Shown here: positions 1 through 6,966 of the stretch, piece by piece
How positions within the stretch are numbered: the first letter of the stretch is position 1
Layout of the letters: every line of letters begins with the position of its first letter
Source: an uncultured euryarchaeote
Lineage (GTDB): Archaea > Thermoplasmatota > Poseidoniia > Poseidoniales > Poseidoniaceae
Assembly: GCA_937881505.1 (NCBI GenBank)
Contig: CALGEM010000304.1
Location: 1 to 10,175 of the forward strand
Reading direction: 5' to 3'
Length of the DNA stretch: 10,175 nt
Program-made: the position numbers and the translations under genes
The notes under the pieces: generated by a model
The model's database searches: none
Told to the model about the DNA's origin: nothing
Seen by the model: the letters and a program-made list of their open reading frames with translations, nothing else

Positions 1-2
1 CC

Positions 3-1391
3 GCCACACCGGCGCCCACCCGTGGCCAAATCATCGGCAACATGGGCCGACTCTTGATGGAGCACAAGGACGCGCTTGTGGCGCTTGAAACCCGTGAGAT
101 CGGCAAGACCCTCAAGGAATCGGGTGGCGAAATCCAAGAAGCCATCGACACCTGTCTGTTCTTCCAGTCTGAAGGGCGACGCCTCTACGGGCAAACGGTC
201 AACTCTGAACTCCCCGACAAGGAGTTGTTCACCTACCGACGCCCCCTTGGCGTTTGTGGCATCATCAACGCCTGCAACTTCCCCTCCGCCGTGCCCTTTT
301 GGAAGATGATCCCCGCCATCATGTGCGGCAACACCTGCGTTTGGAAGTCGCCTCAGGATGCCCCTTTGCTCTCGTTTGCCTTGGCTAGAATTATGCACGA
401 AGCAGGTTTGCCTGACGGCGTCATTAACCTCGTTCACGGCAAAGGCAGCGGTGCCGGCCAATACCTCGTCGATGCAGTTGATGAAGGACTGGTCAACAAG
501 ATCTCCTTCACGGGTTCCACCGGCGTGGGCAAGATGATCGGTGAAGTCTGTGGACGCAACCTCGTCTCCTGCTCCCTCGAATTGGGTGGCAAAAACCCGC
601 TTGTTGTCATGCCTTCAGCCGACCTCAACAACGCCGTGGAAGGTGCCTACTGGGGCGCCTTCGGTACCGCCGGTCAGCGCTGCACCAGCCTTGGCAACCT
701 CATCATCCACGAATCGATTTACGACGAATTCATGGAGAAGTTCATGGCCAAGGTCAAATCCACCCGCATCGGCAACTCATTGGTGCACAAGGACGTGCTC
801 TACGGCCCCATGCTTTCCGAGAAATACGCCAAGGATTTCCTCGCAGGTATCGAAATGGCCAAGGCCAGCGGCGCCACGCAACTATGGGGCGAGGGACCCA
901 TCACGGCGGACAGCGCTCCTGAGAACTTCATGGGAGACGCTTCCGAAGGCGTCTTCATGTGGCCCCACGTCTTTGTGGACGTCACCGAGGACATGGACTG
1001 CTTCCACGAGGAGATTTTCGGCCCCGTGGTCACCGTGGTGAAGGCGAAGGATTTCGATCACGCCCTCCACCTCGCCAACGCAAGCCCCTATGGCCTGTCC
1101 TCGGCCATTTACACCAACGACCGCTTGGAAGCCTACCGCTACAAAACAGGTATCAAGGCCGGCATGACAGGCATCAACAACTCCACCACGGGCGCTGAGG
1201 CTCACCTGCCGTTCGGCGGCGTCAAGGGGTCCGGAAACGGCACACGTGAATCGGGTATTTGGGTCATTGAAGCCTATTCCTACTGGCATGCGGTCAACGA
1301 CGAGTTGTCGGGTAAACTCCAACTCGCCCAGATGGACGTCGACGAGATCGAAATGGTCGAGGCCGAGGTCAATTGGTCGGAATTGGCCTGA
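3..1391 (+). CDS. NAD(P)-dependent aldehyde dehydrogenase, 5' end missing
   Basis: This enzyme oxidises an aldehyde to the carboxylic acid with NAD(P)+ in the cytoplasm. The reading frame is open to the left edge of the window, and the 13 residues before the first ATG (42) fit the family (a PAPTRG-like segment), so that ATG is internal. Numbering from it, the active-site Asn is N79 in NFPSA, the general base is E180 in LELGGK, the catalytic Cys is C214 in GQRCT, EEIFGPV is at 323-329 and FGGVKGSG at 391-398. All catalytic residues are present. Family members have about 480-500 residues, so roughly 65-75 are missing on the left. The end carries a short acidic extension (about 425-449). The TTGAE/GGRESG-like C-terminal motifs recall the ALDH7 (aminoadipate semialdehyde) branch, but the substrate cannot be read from sequence. 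The sdh operon follows after 95 bases on the same strand. Confidence 0.93.
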   Translation, partial: ATPAPTRGQIIGNMGRLLMEHKDALVALETREIGKTLKESGGEIQEAIDTCLFFQSEGRRLYGQTVNSELPDKELFTYRRPLGVCGIINACNFPSAVPFWKMIPAIMCGNTCVWKSPQDAPLLSFALARIMHEAGLPDGVINLVHGKGSGAGQYLVDAVDEGLVNKISFTGSTGVGKMIGEVCGRNLVSCSLELGGKNPLVVMPSADLNNAVEGAYWGAFGTAGQRCTSLGNLIIHESIYDEFMEKFMAKVKSTRIGNSLVHKDVLYGPMLSEKYAKDFLAGIEMAKASGATQLWGEGPITADSAPENFMGDASEGVFMWPHVFVDVTEDMDCFHEEIFGPVVTVVKAKDFDHALHLANASPYGLSSAIYTNDRLEAYRYKTGIKAGMTGINNSTTGAEAHLPFGGVKGSGNGTRESGIWVIEAYSYWHAVNDELSGKLQLAQMDVDEIEMVEAEVNWSELA

Positions 1392-1457
1392 AATTCTACC
1401 AAAATCGGCCTGCGGCTCAATGGTGAACCTCAAAGACCCTGCGCCACTGGATGAGCA

Positions 1458-1474
1458 TGTTCCCGTAGGGAACA
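1458..1474 (+). promoter_or_regulatory. Inverted repeat in front of sdhC (possible operator or leader hairpin)
   Basis: A perfect dyad, TGTTCCC-GTA-GGGAACA, ends 12 bases before the sdhC ATG. It could be a dimeric regulator site in DNA or a 7-bp hairpin with a 3-base loop in RNA. A second GGGAA copy at 1477-1481, inside the G-rich stretch before the start codon, could pair with the same TTCCC arm (1460-1464). This is the only strong structure in the 95-base gap between the aldehyde dehydrogenase and sdhC. No T-run follows, so it does not look like an intrinsic terminator. Its function is inferred from position only. Confidence 0.45.
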
Positions 1475-1486
1475 GGGGGAATGTGA

Positions 1487-2305
1487 ATGGGTGAAGGCAT
1501 CAAACTCCCGGTCCTGAACGGGCTCGGGCGCACCAACCGAATCGACAACTGGTGGAGTCAGCCGATGGCCATGGGCATCGGGTTGACCGCCGCGCTCCTC
1601 TACACCTTCTGGCGCCTCTTCCTCTACGATGCTGACATCTCCTATGCTCTGCACGGTAGCACGGTCATGTCGCCCATCTTCTCGCCCAACGTGCTCGAAT
1701 GGAACCTGTTCGGCCTCAACGAGTGGAACCACCCAGAATGGGTCAACGCCGCCATCCTCGTGCTGTGGATTCCCTTTGGCTTCCGTGGTACCTGCTACTA
1801 CATGCGCCGTGTCTACTACCGCACCTTCTTCGCCAGCCCAACCGCATGCTGGGTTGACGAGCCCGACATCAACAAGGCCATTGGCTACAAAGGCGAGAAG
1901 CGCTTGTTCATCTTCAACAACCTTCACCGCTATTTCCTCTACGCCGCCATGGTCATTCTTGTCATCAAGTGGTGGGATGTCACCCACACGATGCACTTCC
2001 ACTCCGCCACCCACGATGGCTATGGCGTATCCATTGGCACCTTCGTCATGGGCATTGAAGCCTTCTTGCTCACGATGTACGTCACCTCCTGCCACGCCCT
2101 GCGCCACCTGGCCGGCGGCATGCTCGACCGTTGGACCACCGGCATCAGCCGAGTTCGCGGCGTTCTCTTTGGCAAAATCAGCGTGCTGAACCGCTCCCAC
2201 GGGTTCTGGTTCTGGACGTCGTTGATTTTCGTCTTCCTTGGCGACCTGTGGGTGCTCGCCGTGGCCGAAGGTCGTTTGAGCGATATGGTGCTCTTTGTTG
2301 TGTGA
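1487..2305 (+). CDS. sdhC: Succinate dehydrogenase membrane subunit, Sdh1 (actinobacterial) type
   Basis: This is the quinone-reacting membrane anchor of complex II. It has 272 residues with about five transmembrane helices (roughly 25-45, 86-104, 147-163, 183-206, 238-260). Motifs recall the actinobacterial Sdh1 membrane subunit: SPIFSPN (62-68), FRGTCYYMRR (99-108), NLHRYFLYAA (145-154) and SCHALRHLAGG (201-211). The length matches that family (mycobacterial Rv0249c type, about 270 residues) and not the short SdhC/SdhD pair of E. coli. C103, C121, H147, C202, H203 and H207 are candidate metal or haem ligands. The start is fixed because an in-frame TGA (1484-1486) directly precedes the ATG, although no good SD is present (only a G-run at 1475-1479). 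The gene ends 6 bases before sdhA, so it is the first gene of an sdhC-sdhA-sdhB operon. Confidence 0.88.
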   Translation: MGEGIKLPVLNGLGRTNRIDNWWSQPMAMGIGLTAALLYTFWRLFLYDADISYALHGSTVMSPIFSPNVLEWNLFGLNEWNHPEWVNAAILVLWIPFGFRGTCYYMRRVYYRTFFASPTACWVDEPDINKAIGYKGEKRLFIFNNLHRYFLYAAMVILVIKWWDVTHTMHFHSATHDGYGVSIGTFVMGIEAFLLTMYVTSCHALRHLAGGMLDRWTTGISRVRGVLFGKISVLNRSHGFWFWTSLIFVFLGDLWVLAVAEGRLSDMVLFVV

Positions 2306-2310
2306 GGTGA
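2304..2310 (+). promoter_or_regulatory. Shine-Dalgarno site of sdhA
   Basis: GAGGTGA overlaps the last two bases of the sdhC stop codon. Two adjacent ATGs follow, at 2312 (1 base away) and 2315 (4 bases away). The spacing favours 2315 as the real start. Confidence 0.7.
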
Positions 2311-2314
2311 GATG

Positions 2315-4168
2315 ATGAGCGAGAACACAACCAAACACGAATACGATGTCGTCGTCATCGGGGCCGGCGGTGCCGGACTCCGTGCCGCCATTGAAGCAGC
2401 CCGCACCGGCGCCAAGACCGCCATCATCACCAAATCCCTGCTGGGCAAAGCCCACACGGTCATGGCCGAAGGTGGTTGCGCAGCAGCCCTCCAAAACGCC
2501 GACCCCCGAGACGGGTGGAAGGTTCACTTCCACGACACGATGAAGGGCAGCAAGTGGCTTGCGAACTGGCGCATGGCCGAATTCCACGCCAAGGAAGCCC
2601 CCGACCGTGTTCGGGAGCTCGAACAGTGGGGCGCCGTGTTTGACCGCACGCCAAAGAACCTCATCAACCAGCGAAACTTTGGCGGCCACACCTTCCCTCG
2701 ACTCGCCCACGTCGGCGATGCAACCGGGCTCGAGATCATCCGTACGCTGCAAGAACGCGGTATTCACGAAGGCATTGACATCTTCATGGAATACACGGTT
2801 CGAAGCCTCTTGAAGGAAGGCGACCGCGTTACCGGTTGTGTTGCCTACACCCGCGTTGACGGTGAATTCCACGCCTTCTCCGCCAAATCCGTGGTCCTCG
2901 CCACGGGCGGCATCACGCGCTGCTGGTCAGTTTGTTCCGGCTCGTGGGAGTACACCGGTGACGGGCACGCCCTCGCCTTGTGGGCTGGCGCGGAACTTCG
3001 CGACATGGAGTTCGTTCAGTTCCACCCCACCGGCATGGTGTGGCCACCGTCCGTTCGTGGCATCCTCGTCACCGAGGGTGTTCGTGGCGAAGGTGGACGT
3101 CTGACCAACAGCGAAGGCAGTCGATTCATGTTTGACTACGTGCCTGAAATGTTCGCCGGCGACCACGCCGATACCATTGAAGAAGCCGACCAGTGGGTCG
3201 AAGAAGTCGTCAGCGGCAAGTTGGCGACCGTTCGCCGGCCGCCTGAACTCCTGACCCGAGACGTTGTGGCCAAGGCCATCAACGAGGAGGTCAAAGCAGG
3301 CCGTGGCTCACCTCACGGTGGTGCCTTCCTCGACATCTCTCACCGCGGTGAGGAAGCCATCATGAAGAAACTCCCCTCGATGCACCATCAGTTCAAGGAA
3401 CTCGCTGGCGTCGACATCAGCAAAGAGCCCATGGAAGTGGGGCCAACGGCCCACTACGTCATGGGTGGCGTCATCGTCGACGCTGAATCTCAGGAAACAA
3501 CCGTTCCCGGCCTCTTTGCATGCGGCGAAGTCGCCTCGGGACTCCACGGTGCAAACCGGCTCGGTGGAAACTCACTCTCCGACCTCATCGTGTTCGGCAA
3601 GCGAGCCGGTGAGTTCGCCGCCAAGCGCGCGAACGATCTCGCCCAGCCCTCCATTGACGAAGCACAGGTTGAACAAGCCATCAACGACATGCTGGCACCG
3701 CTTCAGCGAGAGGGTGGCGAAAACCCGGGACGCATCTATGATGAGATGCGCGACATGATGCAGGCCAAGGTCGGCATCATTCGAACCAAGAGCGAACTTG
3801 AGGAAGCCCTCGATGACATCAAGGCGTTCAAAGAGCGCGCCTTGGCCTGTTCTTCCGGCACCTCTCGCAAGTACAACTCTGGATGGCATCAAGCCCTTGA
3901 CCTGCTCAACATGGCCGATGTTTCTCACGCTGCCACGCTGGCGGCCATCACCCGTGAGGAGAGCCGAGGCGGCCACACGCGGGATGATTTCCCAACACCA
4001 GAGGACGATTACTGGGGCAAGACCCTCAACATCATCTGGATGGAAAACGGTGAGATGAAGATTCGACAAGAACCTGTGGAGGAGATGCGCGACGACCTCC
4101 AGGATGCCCTCAAGGAAGTGAAGGCGATGATCGCTGAGCGCGCAGCAGAAGCAGGAGGTGGAAACTGA
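2315..4168 (+). CDS. sdhA: Succinate dehydrogenase flavoprotein subunit
   Basis: This is the catalytic subunit of complex II. It oxidises succinate to fumarate on the cytoplasmic side and passes electrons from FAD to SdhB. Numbered from ATG 2315 (617 residues), it shows the FAD-binding GAGGAG motif (16-21), the His that carries covalent FAD (H47 in HTVMAEGG), HPTG (237-240), the probable proton-transfer Arg R315, substrate His H380 (PTAHYVMGG) and R415 (GANRLGGNSL). The C-terminal domain contains ESRGGHTRDDFP (549-560). Length is normal for the family. The stretch SWEYTGDGHALALWAGAE and the following HPTGMVWPPSVRGILVTE closely recall actinobacterial Sdh1 flavoproteins. The stop codon overlaps the sdhB start by one base. 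Fumarate reductase activity cannot be excluded from sequence, since the two enzyme types share these residues. ATG 2312 is the alternative start, adding one Met. Confidence 0.97.
   Translation: MSENTTKHEYDVVVIGAGGAGLRAAIEAARTGAKTAIITKSLLGKAHTVMAEGGCAAALQNADPRDGWKVHFHDTMKGSKWLANWRMAEFHAKEAPDRVRELEQWGAVFDRTPKNLINQRNFGGHTFPRLAHVGDATGLEIIRTLQERGIHEGIDIFMEYTVRSLLKEGDRVTGCVAYTRVDGEFHAFSAKSVVLATGGITRCWSVCSGSWEYTGDGHALALWAGAELRDMEFVQFHPTGMVWPPSVRGILVTEGVRGEGGRLTNSEGSRFMFDYVPEMFAGDHADTIEEADQWVEEVVSGKLATVRRPPELLTRDVVAKAINEEVKAGRGSPHGGAFLDISHRGEEAIMKKLPSMHHQFKELAGVDISKEPMEVGPTAHYVMGGVIVDAESQETTVPGLFACGEVASGLHGANRLGGNSLSDLIVFGKRAGEFAAKRANDLAQPSIDEAQVEQAINDMLAPLQREGGENPGRIYDEMRDMMQAKVGIIRTKSELEEALDDIKAFKERALACSSGTSRKYNSGWHQALDLLNMADVSHAATLAAITREESRGGHTRDDFPTPEDDYWGKTLNIIWMENGEMKIRQEPVEEMRDDLQDALKEVKAMIAERAAEAGGGN
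4154..4160 (+). promoter_or_regulatory. Shine-Dalgarno site of sdhB
   Basis: GGAGGTG lies inside the 3' end of sdhA, 7 bases before the sdhB ATG (4168). It supports translation of sdhB from the polycistronic sdh transcript. Confidence 0.8.
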
Positions 4169-4935
4169 TGTCCCTCAAAGGCACCAAACAATCGTTCAAC
4201 ATTCTACGCGGCGAAGGCGATGATGCCAAACTCCAGGCCTATGAACTGGAACTTGACGAAGGCATGGTCGTACTCGACTGCCTGCACCGTATCCAACACG
4301 ACCAGGAACCCGACATGGCGGTTCGATGGAACTGCAAGGCCGGGAAGTGCGGTTCGTGTTCCGCAGAAATCAACGGACGACCACGGCTGATGTGCATGAC
4401 GCGAATGAGCGACGTGGTCGCTGAAACACCGGCCGGTCAACCGATTGAAATCCGGCCGATGAAGACCTTCCCCCACGTCAAGGACCTCGTCACCGACGTC
4501 AGTTGGAACTACGACGTGGCCCAGCGCATCGCACCCATCAACGGACCTGAGGAAATGAACTGGGAGTTCAACCAGATGGAAGCCGACCGGGTCCAACACT
4601 TCCGTGAGTGCATCGAATGTTTCCTGTGCGTCAACACCTGCCACGTGCTCCGAGACCACGAGCTCTTCGACGATTTCGCCGGCCCACGCAACCTGGTCCG
4701 CTTGGCGCAATACGAAATGCACCCCCTCGATATTGAGGACCGCGTCCCCGAGATCAAGAAGGAGTTCGGTGTTGAGTACTGTAACATCACCCGATGCTGC
4801 ACCGAAGTCTGTCCAGCAGGTATCCAAATCACCGACGACGCCATCATCCAACTCAAGGAACGCGTCGTGGACCGATACTACGACCCGCTGCAGCGCATTT
4901 GGCGTACCTTGACCCGTCAGAAGGTTCGCTATTGA
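4168..4935 (+). CDS. sdhB: Succinate dehydrogenase iron-sulfur subunit
   Basis: This subunit carries electrons from the flavoprotein to the membrane subunit through three clusters. All expected Cys ligands are present in its 255 residues. The [2Fe-2S] ligands are C56, C61, C64 and C76, in the CKAGKCGSCSAEINGRPRLMC region. The [4Fe-4S] ligands are C148, C151, C154 and C215, and the [3Fe-4S] ligands are C158, C205 and C211, assigned by alignment from memory with E. coli SdhB. Segments such as AVRWNCKAGKCGSC, CIECFLC, EMHPLD and CNITRCCTEVCP are very close to actinobacterial Sdh1 iron-sulfur subunits. The start has a good SD 7 bases upstream and overlaps the sdhA stop (TGATG). It is the last gene of the operon. 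The next gene is convergent, and the 31-base gap between them shows no terminator-like hairpin or T-run. Confidence 0.97.
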   Translation: MSLKGTKQSFNILRGEGDDAKLQAYELELDEGMVVLDCLHRIQHDQEPDMAVRWNCKAGKCGSCSAEINGRPRLMCMTRMSDVVAETPAGQPIEIRPMKTFPHVKDLVTDVSWNYDVAQRIAPINGPEEMNWEFNQMEADRVQHFRECIECFLCVNTCHVLRDHELFDDFAGPRNLVRLAQYEMHPLDIEDRVPEIKKEFGVEYCNITRCCTEVCPAGIQITDDAIIQLKERVVDRYYDPLQRIWRTLTRQKVRY

Positions 4936-4966
4936 GCATCAAACGAAGGGTCAAGGCGAAGTCGTC

Positions 4967-5854
4967 TCATCCCCGGGCGATGAGCCAATCCCGAATCCAC
5001 TGCTCACCGATGCCGTCGTAATCCACGTTGGGTGGCTGAAGCGGCCGAACGATGACGAGAATATCCAACTCACCACCCCACGAAGCCTTGGCAACCATCG
5101 AGACCTCGCCGACCTTCGTCCCCTCCGGGTCGGAGCCAAACGCGGTGGTGTTGATGTCGTAGGCTCTGTACACCACCGTCTCAACATCGCCGGAATCCCA
5201 ACTCCCGAGGATGATGTCAACGGTGGACGGCGCTGGCACGGGCCGTAGCGTGATCTCTTCGGGGTTAAGTCGCACGAAGGGCACCTCCTCGTCAATCAAT
5301 TCAATCGCTTGATGCAGCCGGCCCGTTTCCATGTTCATGAGCGAAGCCAAGTTCAGAGCAACCGTCTCAGCACCCATCACGCCCGGTTGATGCGGGAGGC
5401 GCATGGTCAGCGACTGCAGCACCACCACGTCGGTGGTGACCCAGGTGTACTGCTGGCCGGCAGGGTAGATCGGTGCATGCGGGTTTTCGGTGAACAAGGG
5501 CTGACCCCAATCATCGGGCGCAACGGGTTGAGAAACCGGAAGAAAACCGGTCGCTCCAAGGCACAGAACCGCCACACTCAGCGCCACCAACCGAGGTGTT
5601 CGCTGTTCCGACCATTCCTGTCGGCCGGCTGGACTTAGGAGGGAGAGCAACAACAGTGCGGGGAGCGCCAACAGCGCGCCCGCTGGAACAATCCAGATGA
5701 GGGCGGCGAAGACAAAGGCCATGCGCACACCGTTGCTCCCAATGGCCCAGGTCCAGTGATGCTCTTCCGAGTCCTTGGTCCGCCGATGGTGGAGGTACAA
5801 CGCAAGTCCACCTCCTGCCAGGGGAGCCAACGACTGGAGAACGCCCTGCCACAT
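4967..5854 (-). CDS. Unrecognised membrane protein with soluble C-terminal domain
   Basis: I do not recognise this protein. From the preferred ATG (5854) it has 295 residues. Hydrophobic segments lie at about 4-21, 43-60, 61-75 and 89-105. Arg-rich loops after the first helix (HHRRTK) and between the third and fourth predict an outward-facing C-terminal domain (about 106-295) of mixed, mostly beta-like sequence without Cys or a catalytic motif that I can name. An alternative TTG start at 5911 adds 19 residues, but neither start has an SD, and the extra stretch uses AGA, CTA and GTA codons that look unusual next to the rest. It is convergent with sdhB and divergent from the ABC exporter, so it is probably a single-gene transcript. 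A link to the exporter is possible from position only. The coding frame is supported by length and by the coherent membrane/soluble layout. Confidence 0.72.
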   Translation of the reverse strand: MWQGVLQSLAPLAGGGLALYLHHRRTKDSEEHHWTWAIGSNGVRMAFVFAALIWIVPAGALLALPALLLLSLLSPAGRQEWSEQRTPRLVALSVAVLCLGATGFLPVSQPVAPDDWGQPLFTENPHAPIYPAGQQYTWVTTDVVVLQSLTMRLPHQPGVMGAETVALNLASLMNMETGRLHQAIELIDEEVPFVRLNPEEITLRPVPAPSTVDIILGSWDSGDVETVVYRAYDINTTAFGSDPEGTKVGEVSMVAKASWGGELDILVIVRPLQPPNVDYDGIGEQWIRDWLIARG

Positions 5855-5943
5855 CGTCAATACCGGGTTGGAGTCGAAACACGCCTGCCATAGAGGTTCG
5901 CCTCTCGCCAAGGTTGATGCGAGGGTTTCCCGTGGGTTTGGCC

Positions 5944-6966
5944 ATGGCGGAGCCGGTGCTTTCCTTTCAGTCGGTTCAACACCGACACGCCATTCCCGCT
6001 CCGAGGCTGTTCAAACCCTGGGCCAAGCGAGCAGGTCCCGGCATCGTCGGCTTGTCCCTTGACCTCTACGAAGGGTCTGTCTTGGGACTCATTGGACCGA
6101 ATGGGGCGGGAAAAACCACCCTGCTCAGAATGATGGCCGGGGTTCTACCCGTCCAAGAAGGGAGCATAGAAGGCCGATTTGACGGCCAAGGTTGGCAACC
6201 GGTTGACGACCTTCGCCAATGGGTGGGCCACATGCCAGAACAGGTTCGGTGGCAAGGCCGAACCACGGTGTACGAAGCCTTGAGCCAACTGGGCGAAATG
6301 CGGGGAACATCCGAGACGAAAATCCAGCGCCTCCTCGCCCTTGTTGGCCTACGTTCTCGAAAAGACGAGGCGTTGGATAACCTCAGCCAGGGCATGCGGC
6401 AACGCCTCTCGATTGCGGCAGCCTTGCTTGGCTCGCCAAAGGTGCTCCTGCTCGACGAACCGTTCAACGGGCTGGACCCCGTTGCGGCCGAAGCCTTCGC
6501 GGCCTTGGTCCGAACACTTGCGTCCAAAGGCGTCAGCGTGGTGATTTCCTCGCACATGGTGGCCCAACTTGAGGGGTTGATTGACCGCATAGGCCTCCTG
6601 CACCGAGGGCAATTGCTTGACGAGGGACCCCTTGAGGATGTTGAACGTCGTCTCGGACTTGAAGGACGCTACACCATCACCGGTCAAGGCGAGGTTGATG
6701 CCTTGAGTTTCGCTCCGGCCGATGATGTTCTCGAACACCATCAAGACGATGATGGCTGGTCCTTGACGGTGAAACAAGACCCACAATCGGTGCTTTCTGC
6801 GGCCATGAAGGCCGAAGCCAACCTGACCTCGTGGGCACCGGTGCGACCCAACCTGGTCGAATGGTTGTGCGCTGCGACCGGCATGAGCGTGGACGATATT
6901 TCACTGGAAGTGGCTTCCTCGGCCATGCTACCGATGCGTTCCGTGGAGGTGAGTGAAGATGAGTGA
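5944..6966 (+). CDS. ABC transporter ATP-binding protein (ABC-2 exporter type)
   Basis: This is the ATPase of an ABC exporter, expected at the inner face of the membrane with the permease encoded next to it. From ATG 5944 (340 residues) it has Walker A GPNGAGKTT (51-59), Q-loop Q100, signature LSQGMRQR (147-154), Walker B VLLLDE (167-172), D-loop NGLDP (175-179) and the switch His H204 in SSHMV. It therefore looks fully active. The nucleotide-binding domain ends near residue 230. About 110 further residues form an acidic C-terminal extension that I cannot assign. The overall form recalls NosF/multidrug-type exporter ATPases, and the substrate cannot be told. The frame stays open upstream, with TTG 5914 and ATG 5917 as other possible starts. 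I chose 5944 because MAEPVLSFQSV fits the usual beginning of these proteins. The gene overlaps the permease gene by 8 bases. Confidence 0.93.
   Translation: MAEPVLSFQSVQHRHAIPAPRLFKPWAKRAGPGIVGLSLDLYEGSVLGLIGPNGAGKTTLLRMMAGVLPVQEGSIEGRFDGQGWQPVDDLRQWVGHMPEQVRWQGRTTVYEALSQLGEMRGTSETKIQRLLALVGLRSRKDEALDNLSQGMRQRLSIAAALLGSPKVLLLDEPFNGLDPVAAEAFAALVRTLASKGVSVVISSHMVAQLEGLIDRIGLLHRGQLLDEGPLEDVERRLGLEGRYTITGQGEVDALSFAPADDVLEHHQDDDGWSLTVKQDPQSVLSAAMKAEANLTSWAPVRPNLVEWLCAATGMSVDDISLEVASSAMLPMRSVEVSEDE
6945..6952 (+). promoter_or_regulatory. Shine-Dalgarno site of the ABC permease
   Basis: GGAGGTGA is the full archaeal anti-SD complement. It lies 6 bases before ATG 6959, which makes this ATG the start rather than GTG 6953, which begins directly at the end of the site. 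Confidence 0.85.

Noticed and set aside
42..44. ATG 42 as start of the aldehyde dehydrogenase
   Set aside because: The frame is open to the window edge and the residues before it fit the family, so the gene begins outside the window.
882..1433. 183-codon open frame on the minus strand opposite the aldehyde dehydrogenase
   Set aside because: Antisense to a conserved catalytic domain with all its motifs in place.
1430..2872. 480-codon open frame on the minus strand opposite sdhC/sdhA
   Set aside because: It lies antisense to two clearly identified genes, and its translation is low-complexity Val/Gly/His-rich, typical of a GC-rich shadow frame.
4936..4966. Bidirectional terminator between sdhB and the convergent gene
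   Set aside because: The 31 bases contain no clear hairpin and no T-run on either strand.
6953..6955. GTG 6953 as start of the permease
   Set aside because: It starts immediately at the end of the perfect SD. ATG 6959 has the proper 6-base spacing.
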